From Rhyacichthys aspro (lineage: Eukaryota > Chordata > Actinopteri > Gobiiformes > Rhyacichthyidae), in NCBI GenBank assembly GCA_036850595.1, contig CM072160.1, forward strand, positions 2,217,981-2,281,980: DNA of 64,000 bases. The letters are read 5' to 3'. Both the position numbers and the translations under genes were made by a program. How positions within the stretch are numbered: position 1 is the stretch's first letter; each line of letters starts with the position of its first letter. The notes under the pieces were generated by a model, which was given only the letters and a program-made list of their open reading frames with translations, ran no database searches and was not told where the DNA came from. This document shows positions 13,284-25,200 of the stretch, piece by piece.

Positions 13284-16200
13284 CTGGATCAGACACAGAG
13301 AGAGAGAAGTCCAGATCATTCTCTAACACTGAGAAACACCAAACCCAGAACGGGACTTTCCCCTGGCCCCGGGATTTCACTTCATATTTCGGTCAAACGC
13401 TGATATCATCCCACACTGTCTCCGCTTCCTGAAGCTGCCATTGCCCTCTTGTGGAAACAGAATAATTAGCAAAGACTCTGCAGCATCAAAGAGACTCTGA
13501 ATGATTAAAGGGAATGACCAGTGTTTAGTAAAAGTCTGTGAGATACTTAAACAGACTGTAGTTGTGAAAATGGTTTCAACTGCAAATATTGTAAAATAAT
13601 TTGTAAAAAAACAGTCTTTATGATGCCATTTATTTTTTATTATAAGAGACTGTAATAGATGAGAACCTCTATTCAGGAACAGAAAATCTTGCTAAAAAAA
13701 GGAGCGCTCCCATTGGTCGACACTTGTCACATGACGTTCCAGGAAGTTTAATAGCTGCAGATAAAGTGTATTTTCAGCTGAATATGTCTTTTAACAGAGA
13801 AACAGCTGAAAAAAGAAAAGCATCAACAGAGAAAAGGGAGACAACGTAAAACACAGATAAATACTGTCAATTCAATCACGGAATGTTTAACGAGGAGGAG
13901 ATAATTGTCGTCCTGACGCTGAAGTCACAGCTAAGCTAACGCTAAACTCTAAACTTCAGTTTGGTCAAATGGATTAGTATTTTGGAGGAAAAATTGGTCT
14001 GGTTTTATTTTTTAATAAAAGAGAAGCAGGAGAGGTCCATAGGCTAATTTTGGAGGAGAGTGGAGTCTGAGACAGGGACAAAAAAAGACAATCAGGGACT
14101 GGAGCTTTAATGACACTAATTATTTAAAGTAGGAAATTGTCAGCTCAATTCTTTGTATTACACAGAACACAATGTGAGGTGTTTAAACCCTATTTTTATT
14201 GGCCTCATTTACAACGGTATATGGTTTAGTCCCAGTGATTATCAAGTTCACCTCAAATTTTACTTCGGGTGTCAATAAAAATCAGATAAAATAATATGTG
14301 TGGTGCTCCTTTCATTGAGTGAAAATGCAAAAGGAGCAATAGAAAAATGGTATCAATGGAAACAAAACAACAGTAAAAGGGAACAAAACTGTGATGTAAA
14401 TGAATATAATGCCCTAAAATGTAAATAAACAAGTTGTTCCCAGACTTAAAATAATTGAAACATTAAAACTGACCAAATGACACTAAAACAGACCAGAAAA
14501 TTGGGATACAAGTCTTATGCTCTTTTGAAATTTGGATCCCATGAGAAAAAGTTCTGGCTTTTTATTGGCACTTCAAGTTTGTTTAAACAGATCAAGGCTC
14601 CTCGATTTAAAGCATAAAACCAAAAAAACCTCTAGATCTGTATTTTAACTAACACTTGCATATATTTTAAGAGTTAATATGAAAAGATGGCTAAGCTGTG
14701 ACTAATCCAAACACACAAAACAGCCCTTTTTGTTTCCAGAGGCGAGAAATTAAAGCAGAAATGAGGACCAGAGCGAGGCTGTTGACAAGAAGCAGATCGC
14801 TTTTATTATGGAGCCGGCAGACAGTGTTGTTCTGAGGGAATCCTGCTGGAGCCTTTGAAACAGGAGTGTCCTCTGTTTCAAAACCAAAGAGCCTGTTGTG
14901 TTTGCTCCAAACGAGGAATCTCAAAGCGGAAAAGCACAGACTTGGACAATTTAGCTCTATTGTATTGTTGAGTTTTCATATAACGTCTAAAAATCACACT
15001 CAAACCTTTGTGTTAATTCACTCTCATCTCTCGCCCTTCCTTTTCCTTACCACTCGGTGTTTACGGCCAGTGTACGGTTACACAGTGTCAGGCCGGTGAC
15101 ACAACGCAGGCTGCTTCTGAAGGCTTAGCTCCAGTTTATAAGCGAACTCAGCGGCTGGAGTTACAGTAGAAGAAAAGAGCCGAGAGCCGTGAGTTCGTGT
15201 GGGGCGGCGTCATCGGCGGCTAACTGTACAGTGTACGCCAACACGCCTCATTAAAAATGTGACAGCTACTGCGGCGTGATTAATCATGGTTTCGGTGAGT
15301 CTGAGGGGAATTAAGAGGAGGAAAGCTTTTAGAAAGTCCTGCAGACATTAATGGAGAATGTGTCGGGGGCAACTGCTTCGGTTCAAAGGATGACGAAGAC
15401 CGGATACAGTCTGAGTATGTGTCTGTGGAATGAGACAGTTCACAGTCATAAGACGCAATATTGGTCCATTATTTTTATTTTCACCCATTAGACTTTTTCT
15501 GTTTTACCCACAAAATACAGAAGACAATAGACAAGATAAATGGACAGTATAGTATTTTATAAAAGGAGGATTTTGAAGGATTGTTACCATTACCATTACA
15601 TATTGTTTTTACGTCTTGTATTTGTATTTAAGACTTGCTCATGGCTGATAAAAGTAATATTAAAAAAACATCCAATACTAGACGAACGTAAATAGTATTA
15701 ATGAGCTATTGGTGATGGAGGTGGATGACCAAAAACATGGTTATAATACATGTTTGGTGAGACTATTCAGGCATTATTCTATGTATTCGGGTATTTACTT
15801 TTTAACATAATTGTACTGTGTAAATTTCCAGGTGGATGATGATGACATGGGGACTTCCATTTGACCAAACCTTAGTATATGACATTTTAATTAAAACTAC
15901 GACTGGTTGGAAATGATTGAATAATTTCTCAATGTATTATTTTGGTAAATGGAAGCAGTGTAGCATCAATACATATAAATAACTTGACACTGTACTGTGT
16001 AAAACACCATTCAAGAATTTCCCATTTGATTTATTTTTCAGAAATTAGATTAAAATATTGTTTATTGAGAGTTGAGTCACATAAAACCTACCAACAATTA
16101 GTATTAGACCACATATAAACCCTAATTTAACCAAATTGTTTTATCTTTTTGAATGCTATTGCTCTAATTTTCTTCTTAAAAATTTCTTCCATTTATAAAG

Positions 16201-19200
16201 CAAAGAAAAAAGTCTGAATCATGAAATTTAAGGACGTATTTGAAGGCTGATTATTAACGAGGAGAATATCTTGATTGTCAGTGTTTTTGACAGAACTGAC
16301 CTGTCCCTCGGCGACGCTCTGAGTGTCGATGATGGTGACCACTCCGGGACTGTGCGGGCTGCGGCGGGTCAAGCTGTGGGACGTGCCCTCTTCATCGGGC
16401 GTGCCGGCCGGGATCGTCCCTGCCAACTGGGTCACCACTTTACCCACCATCGTCAGGCCTGTCTTTAGAGTCTGGGAGATGAGATACAGAAGAAACGTTC
16501 ATGAATATTCATCTTTAATCTGTCGTAAAAGCTGAGAATAAGGCTTGGAGCACGAGAGATGTTGTAAAAATAACGACAATACACAAAATATCCCTAAAGT
16601 AACAACCAAGTGTTTTTGTGCAGGTCTTTTAAATGGGCAGATGAGTTGGTGTCTGTGCTGGTATCGTCCTCTCTTTCTCCTTCAGATAACGTGAAGCCCT
16701 GATGACTCTTGGCGCTGCAGAGGGCCGTGTGTGTGAGAGAGTGCTTGTGTTTGAGTGCTGTTTAGGCGTGAGGCTCCTCTGTGTCCGCTTAAGCCCAGTC
16801 AGGGTGTCTGCCTCAAACACACCTCTGTGGCTCGATCCGGGGAAATGGATAGTGCTGCTTAAGTGGAGTCTATCTCACCTACTACACTGTCTTAGGCTAA
16901 TGGAGTCCAATGCGTGTGACTGTCTGTGAGTGGACGCGCCAAAGGGGCCCCGGAGAGTCTAATCAGGCATTCAGACGAGGCGGCCCTGTCAATACAGCAT
17001 GGCGCCTCGCGTTTGTTGGGTCTAAGCATCGCCCACTGTCTCTCTTTGCCACTAGTCAGCCACACTAACAGTGTCTGCTGCCTGAGTGTGTGTGTAAATT
17101 GCCAGAAGAGCCATCAATTATTAAGCGAGGCGTTTGGCTCCTAATTGATCAACACTAATGTGTTTTCTAATCACTGCAGTTGTGGAGTTCTTAGTGCTAG
17201 TCCAAACAGGCGCTATTGATTCACTGGTGGGAGGGAGGGGGCAGATCACGTCTGATGGTTGACAAAAGCACATACACACAGCTGAGGCTGGATGTCGCCA
17301 TCTAAACAAATTACAACATAATTTATGTGAAAGGTCCTTCTCGGTCAGGCTCGAGGAACGATAGGCAACACAACTAATGCGATACATAAAATTACTGTCG
17401 CAGGGAACATCTGAAGCACTGTCCGATTGGTCGGAGCTGTTAGACACTCTCTTTTATCTTTCTTATACAAAAGCCATTACTCTTTAATGCCCCCCGCCCC
17501 CGGTGTGTTTCCATGTCTCTGGACGTCAGCGCTGAGAGCCAGCGTGTCGCGCCACAAGCCAGAAGGAGATACCTTGTCACCCATATTGAGATATATGGCT
17601 CTAAATGAGTGGAGGGCGGCCGAGCAGACTGCCTGTCTGCATATCAATACCCCCCGCCCTTTGGTGCCCCCTAGCATGCTGCTAACCTGTTAGCACGCAC
17701 AGTTCTCTCTGATGTACACCACCATCGGCCTCCAGATGAAACTGCTCTCACTTCAACTGTTCGCACTCATTAAGAAGACAAAAGTTTATTGTGGCTCTTA
17801 TCCTTAAAGAGACAAATACACAGTGAGACCAGCATGATTAGCGCTGATGATCGCGTGGCTGCGTCAGAGCCAGACTTCATTCAGCAGGTTTCAAAGGGCG
17901 CGCTTCAAAAGATACAGGCCGGTTTGTGCAGAAATGTCTGAGAGTGGGAAGGAGCAGATAGGCAGGTTGATGAAGTGTCTCATAAGCTCAGTGTGAGTCA
18001 GCGCCAAGGCCAGGTGGATCCGATGTCAGCACATTTACAGATGGTGGGGTCAGGCCTGGAAACTCTTTAATATGTGCTGCTCCACGCAATAAAATGGTGG
18101 TTGGACGCTCGGCTGATTACGGCACATCAGCTTTTATTTTACTCCGCACTAAGCATTCAGGAGACATGTATCTGTGTCCTCGGTGCACAGACTTATGTAA
18201 AGATGTGGCTGGAATTACAACATGTGAAGGTGAAATCACTCACTTTGGCTGCGTTAATGACGGTGGCCGTGTACGACTGTGCATTGTCACCACAAGCCCC
18301 TCCTCGAGACTGATGACATCTGATCAACTGCAAAAAAACATCCACAAAAACACAAACAGTTCTTTTACTGAAGCTTTACAGAGAAAAGAACAGAGCCTCT
18401 TCACCTTTTACAAGAAAATTGCAATGTCAATCGAATGGCCCTTTCCTGTATTACTCTCCCTTTATTAAAATAAAAATAAAAAACATCCTTATAATTTCTG
18501 GAAACCCTCAAACAGTGGCCCCATCTGCCAATTACTTGAGCGAGCCAAGCCTCAAACATGATTATGTATTAAATGTATTGTAGAGTACATTCCAGGTTTG
18601 GTAAATACTTAACAATCCCATTAAGAGAAGAAGAAGAAGGCGGAGGAGGAGGAGAAGTCCGGTGCATCTGTTTTATTTTCAAAATGTTATCATCTGTAGT
18701 GGACTCTCTGTGGAATGAGCTGTTTATCCAGACAGATTAAAGAGGCACAAAATAGACACAATGCATTTCGAGGGGATTGTAAATATGTCACTTTAACGAT
18801 AAGACTCGATGGAAGGAAATGTGTCTTTATTCAAGGCCGTCTCACGAATTTAATGTGTCTGTTGAACATTTAGAGAAACATGGATCGTAAAAATACATCT
18901 AGCGTTTTGCGTATCGTCGGGAAAGGCAGTAAGAAGCCTATTGTACTCGCTTGATACTGCAATATAAGTACTTCATTCACAGCAGTATCATTTCCGTTCC
19001 CTTTTTAATCTATACAGAACTATTTGGAAAGAATTTACTGTAAATAAAGATGATAAAAAGTGCTCTGTTAAAGTCTCAAGAGGCTGAAAAAAAAAAAGAT
19101 TAAACATGAAAAATCAACATGGCTCTGAAATCTGAGTATGGTTGATTAATATTAAGTACTAGTATTTGTATTTTGTTTCAACAAGGGCATAATTTGAAGT

Positions 19201-22200
19201 ACTGGTTCTACAAAAAGTGGCAACACAAACTCAAATTTTAAAAATTAAGCAGGAAAAATGTTTCTGACAACTTGTGTGTCTTAAATGAAGAAGGATGTGT
19301 CAAAAAACAGGGAATAAAACAGATTAATTTTCACCTTATTCTCGGCGTAGGCGAGCCAGCGGGTTCCCAGAGCGATGGGGTTGAGACTGGGACCGGGGCA
19401 GGGGTAGCAGCCTGAAGGACACAAAGAACAATGTCATCAGCAAATCAAATTATAAACTAAAGAACAGGGTTTATATGTTTTTGCAGGGTCAATATTGCAC
19501 TTAAAAGGTCTTTTTCGATCTCTTCTAACACTTTATGGTTGTAGCTACTGATTTCTATTGACATTTTGTGAAGAGTGTCCATGTTTTGAAGTATAAACAT
19601 GTTCAAAGCCAGTACTCAGTGGTAAAGGTAGCGCTTGTGCTCAGTTTGACCTCCTCAAAGTGAGTTTCCGTTCACCGTTATCGCTACAAAGCACATTTTG
19701 GACACATTTGACTGAATATGAATGTTCAGAGCTGGTTTTTTAATGTTTTTCTTTGTTATCTGACGGTTCTGTCCCATAAAGTCAAAGCTCAATAACAACT
19801 GCAGGTGTTTTAGGTGCACTTGCTGGCAATATGTATAATGGATAATTTAGTTTTGTTTAGGCAACGTGAGTGCTTCCTGTTGCTCACTGTTGGAAGAGTT
19901 GGACCCGAGGTACAATTAAATCCAAATACAATTTTTTTTCAGCCATTTTGGCAGAAAGTCTTTTGAAAAGTACCTCAGATAAATACTTGGAGGTGATTGA
20001 ATGAACCACTCGTCAGTTTTTTTCATATCACCAAGTAATTTTAACCAATCAGGGCAAAGTAAAGGCAACAGATGATTTGTCATTAAACCTATGACTATAA
20101 CTAACGAACTGCCACATCATTGTTTTGTGGAAAAAAGTTTGGAGAAGGACAAGATGAATTTCTGTGAGTTTGTGCTGAAGGTAAAACTGTCTCCTTTAAA
20201 CTAAAAGTCACTAAAATATCAACATGGCTCTGAAATTTGTGAAATTTGTTAAATAAATATGAATATTTGTTCTGGAAAGCAAGTGGAATCAGGACATCTC
20301 TACTTAAAATATTGCCTCATAAATAAATAAATAAATAAAATCTGCATTGAAGATAAGAGATTTGGCCAAAGTATACCAAACTTAAGTATTAAATAATGGT
20401 AAAATTAAATAAATAAATCACTGTATAATTCATTTGCAAGTTGAAAATCTCCATTCATTCAAAATCATTCCAGGATTTGCAGCACCCAAAGGAGCCCAGT
20501 TTGTGGGTTTCATGGGCCTCGTCTCTGGAGAGCGTAACTATCTTAAACCATTAATGTGTTTGTGGGGAGCCTGTAGTTGGGGATGATAAATGGGGCTTAA
20601 TGAGAGTGCACTGTATGACCTAATGCAGACTCCGGTACCAGGAAATTGAGGAAGGCTCCTTTGTTGATTGACCAAAAAAAAAAAAAAAAATCACTATGGG
20701 GACGCAATTGAACATTTTACACTGAAATGTTCTCAAAGAGGAAATAAAAATAGCTGCAGATAATCCAACAAACAGGCCCCTGAATTCACAAAAACACTCT
20801 GCGTTATGAGAACACATTGCTCTCTTCCCACTCGAACAGATGTGAGGGTCAGCGGGACCTGCCATGACTAACACCGAAAAATCCCAACGAAAAGAGGAGC
20901 TTTTTAAACCATTCTCTGAAATTAAATGGATCTATGTGTGTCTGGGAAATATATGGCACAATATAGAGACTTTTTTTATTTTATTATTATTTTTTTTTTA
21001 AACAAACAGGACATATAGCAAGACATTTAGACAAGAACAATACGATAACAAAGAGATACAGAAAAAAAGACCACAAATTATTTTTCACAAGACAAAAAAA
21101 CAAACGAAAAAAGGAAAAAAAGAAAAGAAATTCAATAACATTTTAAATTTCAAAGGAGGCTGTCTTAATAATACTCTTCTTTTATTTATTTTTTTGTCCA
21201 ACATGAAGGACAGACAGATTTAGAGGTCGTTTTATATCGAGTAAAACTTTTTCCCATTTCCTCTGATCTACAGAAAGGATATTTGTTCGAAAGATTGTGA
21301 ATATTTAAGATAATTTAACCTTCATGCATTTGAAAAGATATTCTGCAGGGGGTCTATATGATGACATGAAAATGACAGCATCCCAGAACCGCCTTTATTC
21401 CATTTTTTTGCAGATCAAATCCAAAAAAAACTGCATTGCACTTTGACTGTGAAGCATCGGAAACAAAGCGATCATCAAATGCAGCTCTCACCATCTGGAT
21501 TTGAGCACTTCTAGGCCTTCGTCTCAGGCGCAGAGCTAATGTACGTTCATGTAGGTGCAGGGGAACGACTTGTTGACAATAAATTAGTGCTTTTGGAGCA
21601 GATGAGGTGGAGGCAGACAGTAATTTAGTGAGCCGCTTTGGGGAAGGGAGAGGGGGCTGGAGGTAGACCACAGAGGCTGCTGCTGCTAACGCCAGACAAG
21701 TCTTTTGTGTCTGTCCAAGACCGAGAGGAGACCGAGAGGAGACGTGTTCGACATCCAGGGGTTTAAAGGGGAACATGAAGAGTGTGGCTGAATCAAAGAA
21801 GGGGTTAAAGGGGGCTCTAATGGACAAACCCTACAAGAGAGTTCACACAAGGCCTGCAGAAATCAAGAAAAAACACAATACGGCTTTTGAATATCACAAT
21901 ATGACTAGTCGAGGTTGAACGTTTTATTTAGTGGATACAGTCTCACACGTTCTGATAATGTGACAGCAATATATCTGTAATTTCATATGTAAATACTGTC
22001 ATTTTCTGAATAATAAGGCGTACTCCCAGGACCAGAGCATATCCAAAACATGACAAGACCAAGACTTTAGTGATTAAGACTAAGTCAAGACCAGAACTCC
22101 TGTTTAATACATTAGAGTAGATACAAACAAACAGTAAAAACAGTCCAAATCCAGTTTTTTATGAGTCTCAGAGAGAAGTTGGTGTTTGGTGAAGGAGACA

Positions 22201-25200
22201 GAGTTAGTCCAGTCTTAGACCAGGTCCAGACTCATGGAGGTCAGTGTTTGGTGAAGGAGACAGAGTTAGTCCAGTCTTAGACCAGGTCCAGACTCATGGA
22301 GGTTAGTGTTTAATGAAGGAGACAGAGTTAGTCCAGTCTTAGACCAGGTCCAGACTCATGGAGGTTAGTGTTTGGTGAAGGAGACAGAGTTAGTCCAGAC
22401 TTAGACCAGGTCCAGACTCATGGAGGTCAGTGTTTGGTGAAGGAGACAGAGTTAGTCCAGTCTTAGACCAGGTCCAGACTCATGGAGACAGAGTTAGTCC
22501 AGTCTTAGACCAGGTCCAGACTCATGGAGGTCAGTGTTTGGTGAAGGAGACAGAGTTAGTCCAGTCTTAGACCAGGTCCAGACTCATGGAGGTCAGTGTT
22601 TGGTGAAGGAGACAGAGTTAGTCCAGTCTTAGACCAGGTCCAGACTCATGGAGGTCAGTGTTTGGTGACAGAAAGTGTCTCTTCCAGCATTGGCTACATC
22701 TTTTTACAAAGAAAAAGATCAAAAAACTAAAAACAAAATTTAAAAAAATGTTGTCAATGTATTGTTTAGCAAAACAATTGTAGGATTTATCTAAAGCTTA
22801 AGTCAGAGCTAAAACTTTAAGGTCAGCTCTAAACTTCAGTTTCAAGTAATGTATTACTATTTTGCAGTGGCAGTTTTACTTTTTCTGATAAAATTAGATT
22901 TTTCACATAATGCAGGTTTAACAAGTTTTCATGATGTAAATCTCACATTATCGAGTCAAAATCTTAAAACCAAACAAAAAAAGAAGTCTATTTCCAGCTT
23001 TTGAACACTGAATTTCCAACCAGGTCAATCTGAAAATGTCTGATCTCATTTTAATTATAAGCTGTAAAATCTAACAGCACCACAGTGACAAAAACTACAG
23101 TACACATATATTTAGACTTCAGGTTACAGCAGTGTTTTTGCACCAGCCTGGCTCGTCCAACGATATAATTTTCTACATAAAAACAGTTTGTGTGACCAGA
23201 CGCGCTCCCCATGTCAGAGGAAAGGCTGCTGAACGGAGATGTCTGGACGAGCCGGACAAATAACGAGATTCAAGCGCACTAATGGCTGCAAAACATAAAA
23301 GGTCAGATCGGCAAAAGCAAATGGTTGTGAGCTCTGCCGGTCGTGTTCCAAAAGAGTGATATATGTCGAATACTGCCTCTGCAAAGGTTGTTGTTGAATT
23401 GTATTATTCGTTAGAAATACCAGGTCATGTTAAGTATTATGTGAGTTTAAACCCAAAGCCATTTCTCTTTTCAATGTGTATTATTTTTGTTGCTTTTAAA
23501 AAGACTTTAAAAAACACCATAAAAAAACAGAGTGGATAGTGCCACAAAACAATAGGATTTTGTATTTTCAAAGCCTCATTTCCACTTAGTTATACAAGTT
23601 TCTTCTACATTTTAGTGACTCATTATTTAATGTGTTTATAGCAATTCAGACAATATTTTATGCAATGTTTTAATCCACAAAAGCTGTTGCTAAAAACACT
23701 AGCTTTGTTTTTGACAAAAAATGCAACATTTAGCATGTTTTCTCGACTCTTTATCACAAGAACAACCCCTTTTGACAATGAAAACTTACCCGTCCTGACC
23801 CAAACCATCACCACAGACTTTTGAACTGATTGTCCATGCAAGAAGCTTTTTAAATGTATATTTAAAATAACTTTGATGTGGTATATTTTAGTCTAAGCAA
23901 AGCCCTGTGAGTCTGTCACTGGGAAAAGGCTGTAGCTGCAATGTTTTAAAGTATTAGGTCTTTACCGTTGTCCTGACTCCACCACAGTCCAAAATAATTC
24001 TTGGTCTCAGTACTTTTTTGTTTGTTTGTGGTCTTACATTGGTCTCAGTTAGTTGTACAAGGTCTGTAGCAAAAAAGTTTCAGACTAAATCAACTGTAAA
24101 CTAAACTAAACCAGAAATATTGGTAGTGGGCACCATTTTGAAGGCAACACAAGAGAAAAAGTGTAGTAAAGTATAGAGTAAACCATCCTTGCTCCTGTAT
24201 CTACCAGTGAAGAGGCTGACAAACAACAGTGAAGTGATTCATCCAAAACAGATCTGGGATGGTCACAGACCCCCTTTTGTTTACCGCTTTTACCTCCCAA
24301 ACAGACCAAACGACGTTACGCGGAGGAGGCCTCGAGCGTTCTGCGACGATTAATAACTATTGAGCATGTTTGGCTTCCTGTGGTCCAGACGCTGATAGGG
24401 AAGGCCGGCAGACAAAGAGGAGACGCATTACGGCCGAGGAGTAAGGTCAGTTTACCCTCAGTCAATGACTTAAGTGGACAGCAATGGCCTTGTAATACAG
24501 TCTGGCCTTCAGTTTCACAGCCTCCTCGAGCCGACGGCTGCAGGTACGGAGCCGGGAAGATGTGCTGTAAACGGTTCAAATGGAGGGCCGCGCAGAGTGG
24601 TTTGATAGAAGTGCACTACAGTTGAGTTTTAGTGGCTGCTTGTATTATGTATGGCCTTGGTGTTTGTTTGGGCTGAGCGTCGCCAGCCTGACAGTCAATA
24701 ATCACACTTGGGGATGTTTATGCTGATGTGTCGCAGAGAAATCTGGTTGTTATTTGCCAAGTTGGGGCCAAAACACAAGGATTTGCAGCAAGTTCATCTG
24801 CACTTTTAAAATCGGAATTAAACAAACTGAAAACATAGCTGACTAACAAGATATCTAGTATTTTGTCTCTGTATTCAGTGGATCTGGTGTGTTTTACATT
24901 GAACATAACATGATGGTTTTATGCATCTGAATGGACATATTTCTTGCATTATTTTATTGAAAAAAGTGGTTGGATTCTTACTTGATGTGTCAGAGATCAA
25001 AATAATATTCTCTGTAAAGATGGAGTTATGCAAAGATTTCTTCCTATTTTTTTTTTTAATTTAATATAATTACAGATGCCAAAGTGGTTCATCAAAATCC
25101 ATGAAACATAAACTGCAGTTTCATAAATGGATTTAATTTGCAAACCTTTTTTTACAGATAATGCTAAAGTAGACTGAGACAGACAGTAGACAGGGTTGCT

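Noticed and set aside
16271..16535. Plus-strand frames over 16.3-16.5 kb
   Set aside because: They are shadows of bcas3 coding exon 11 on the other strand.
18094..18468. A 124-codon plus-strand frame across 18.2-18.3 kb
   Set aside because: It is the antisense shadow of bcas3 coding exon 10, which is clearly coding on the minus strand.
21354..21827. Longest open frame in the window (157 codons, minus strand) as a nested gene
   Set aside because: It has no recognisable domain, compositionally odd Arg/Ser and Ala runs, and no splice partners or promoter. It is compatible with chance in a GC-richer intron block.
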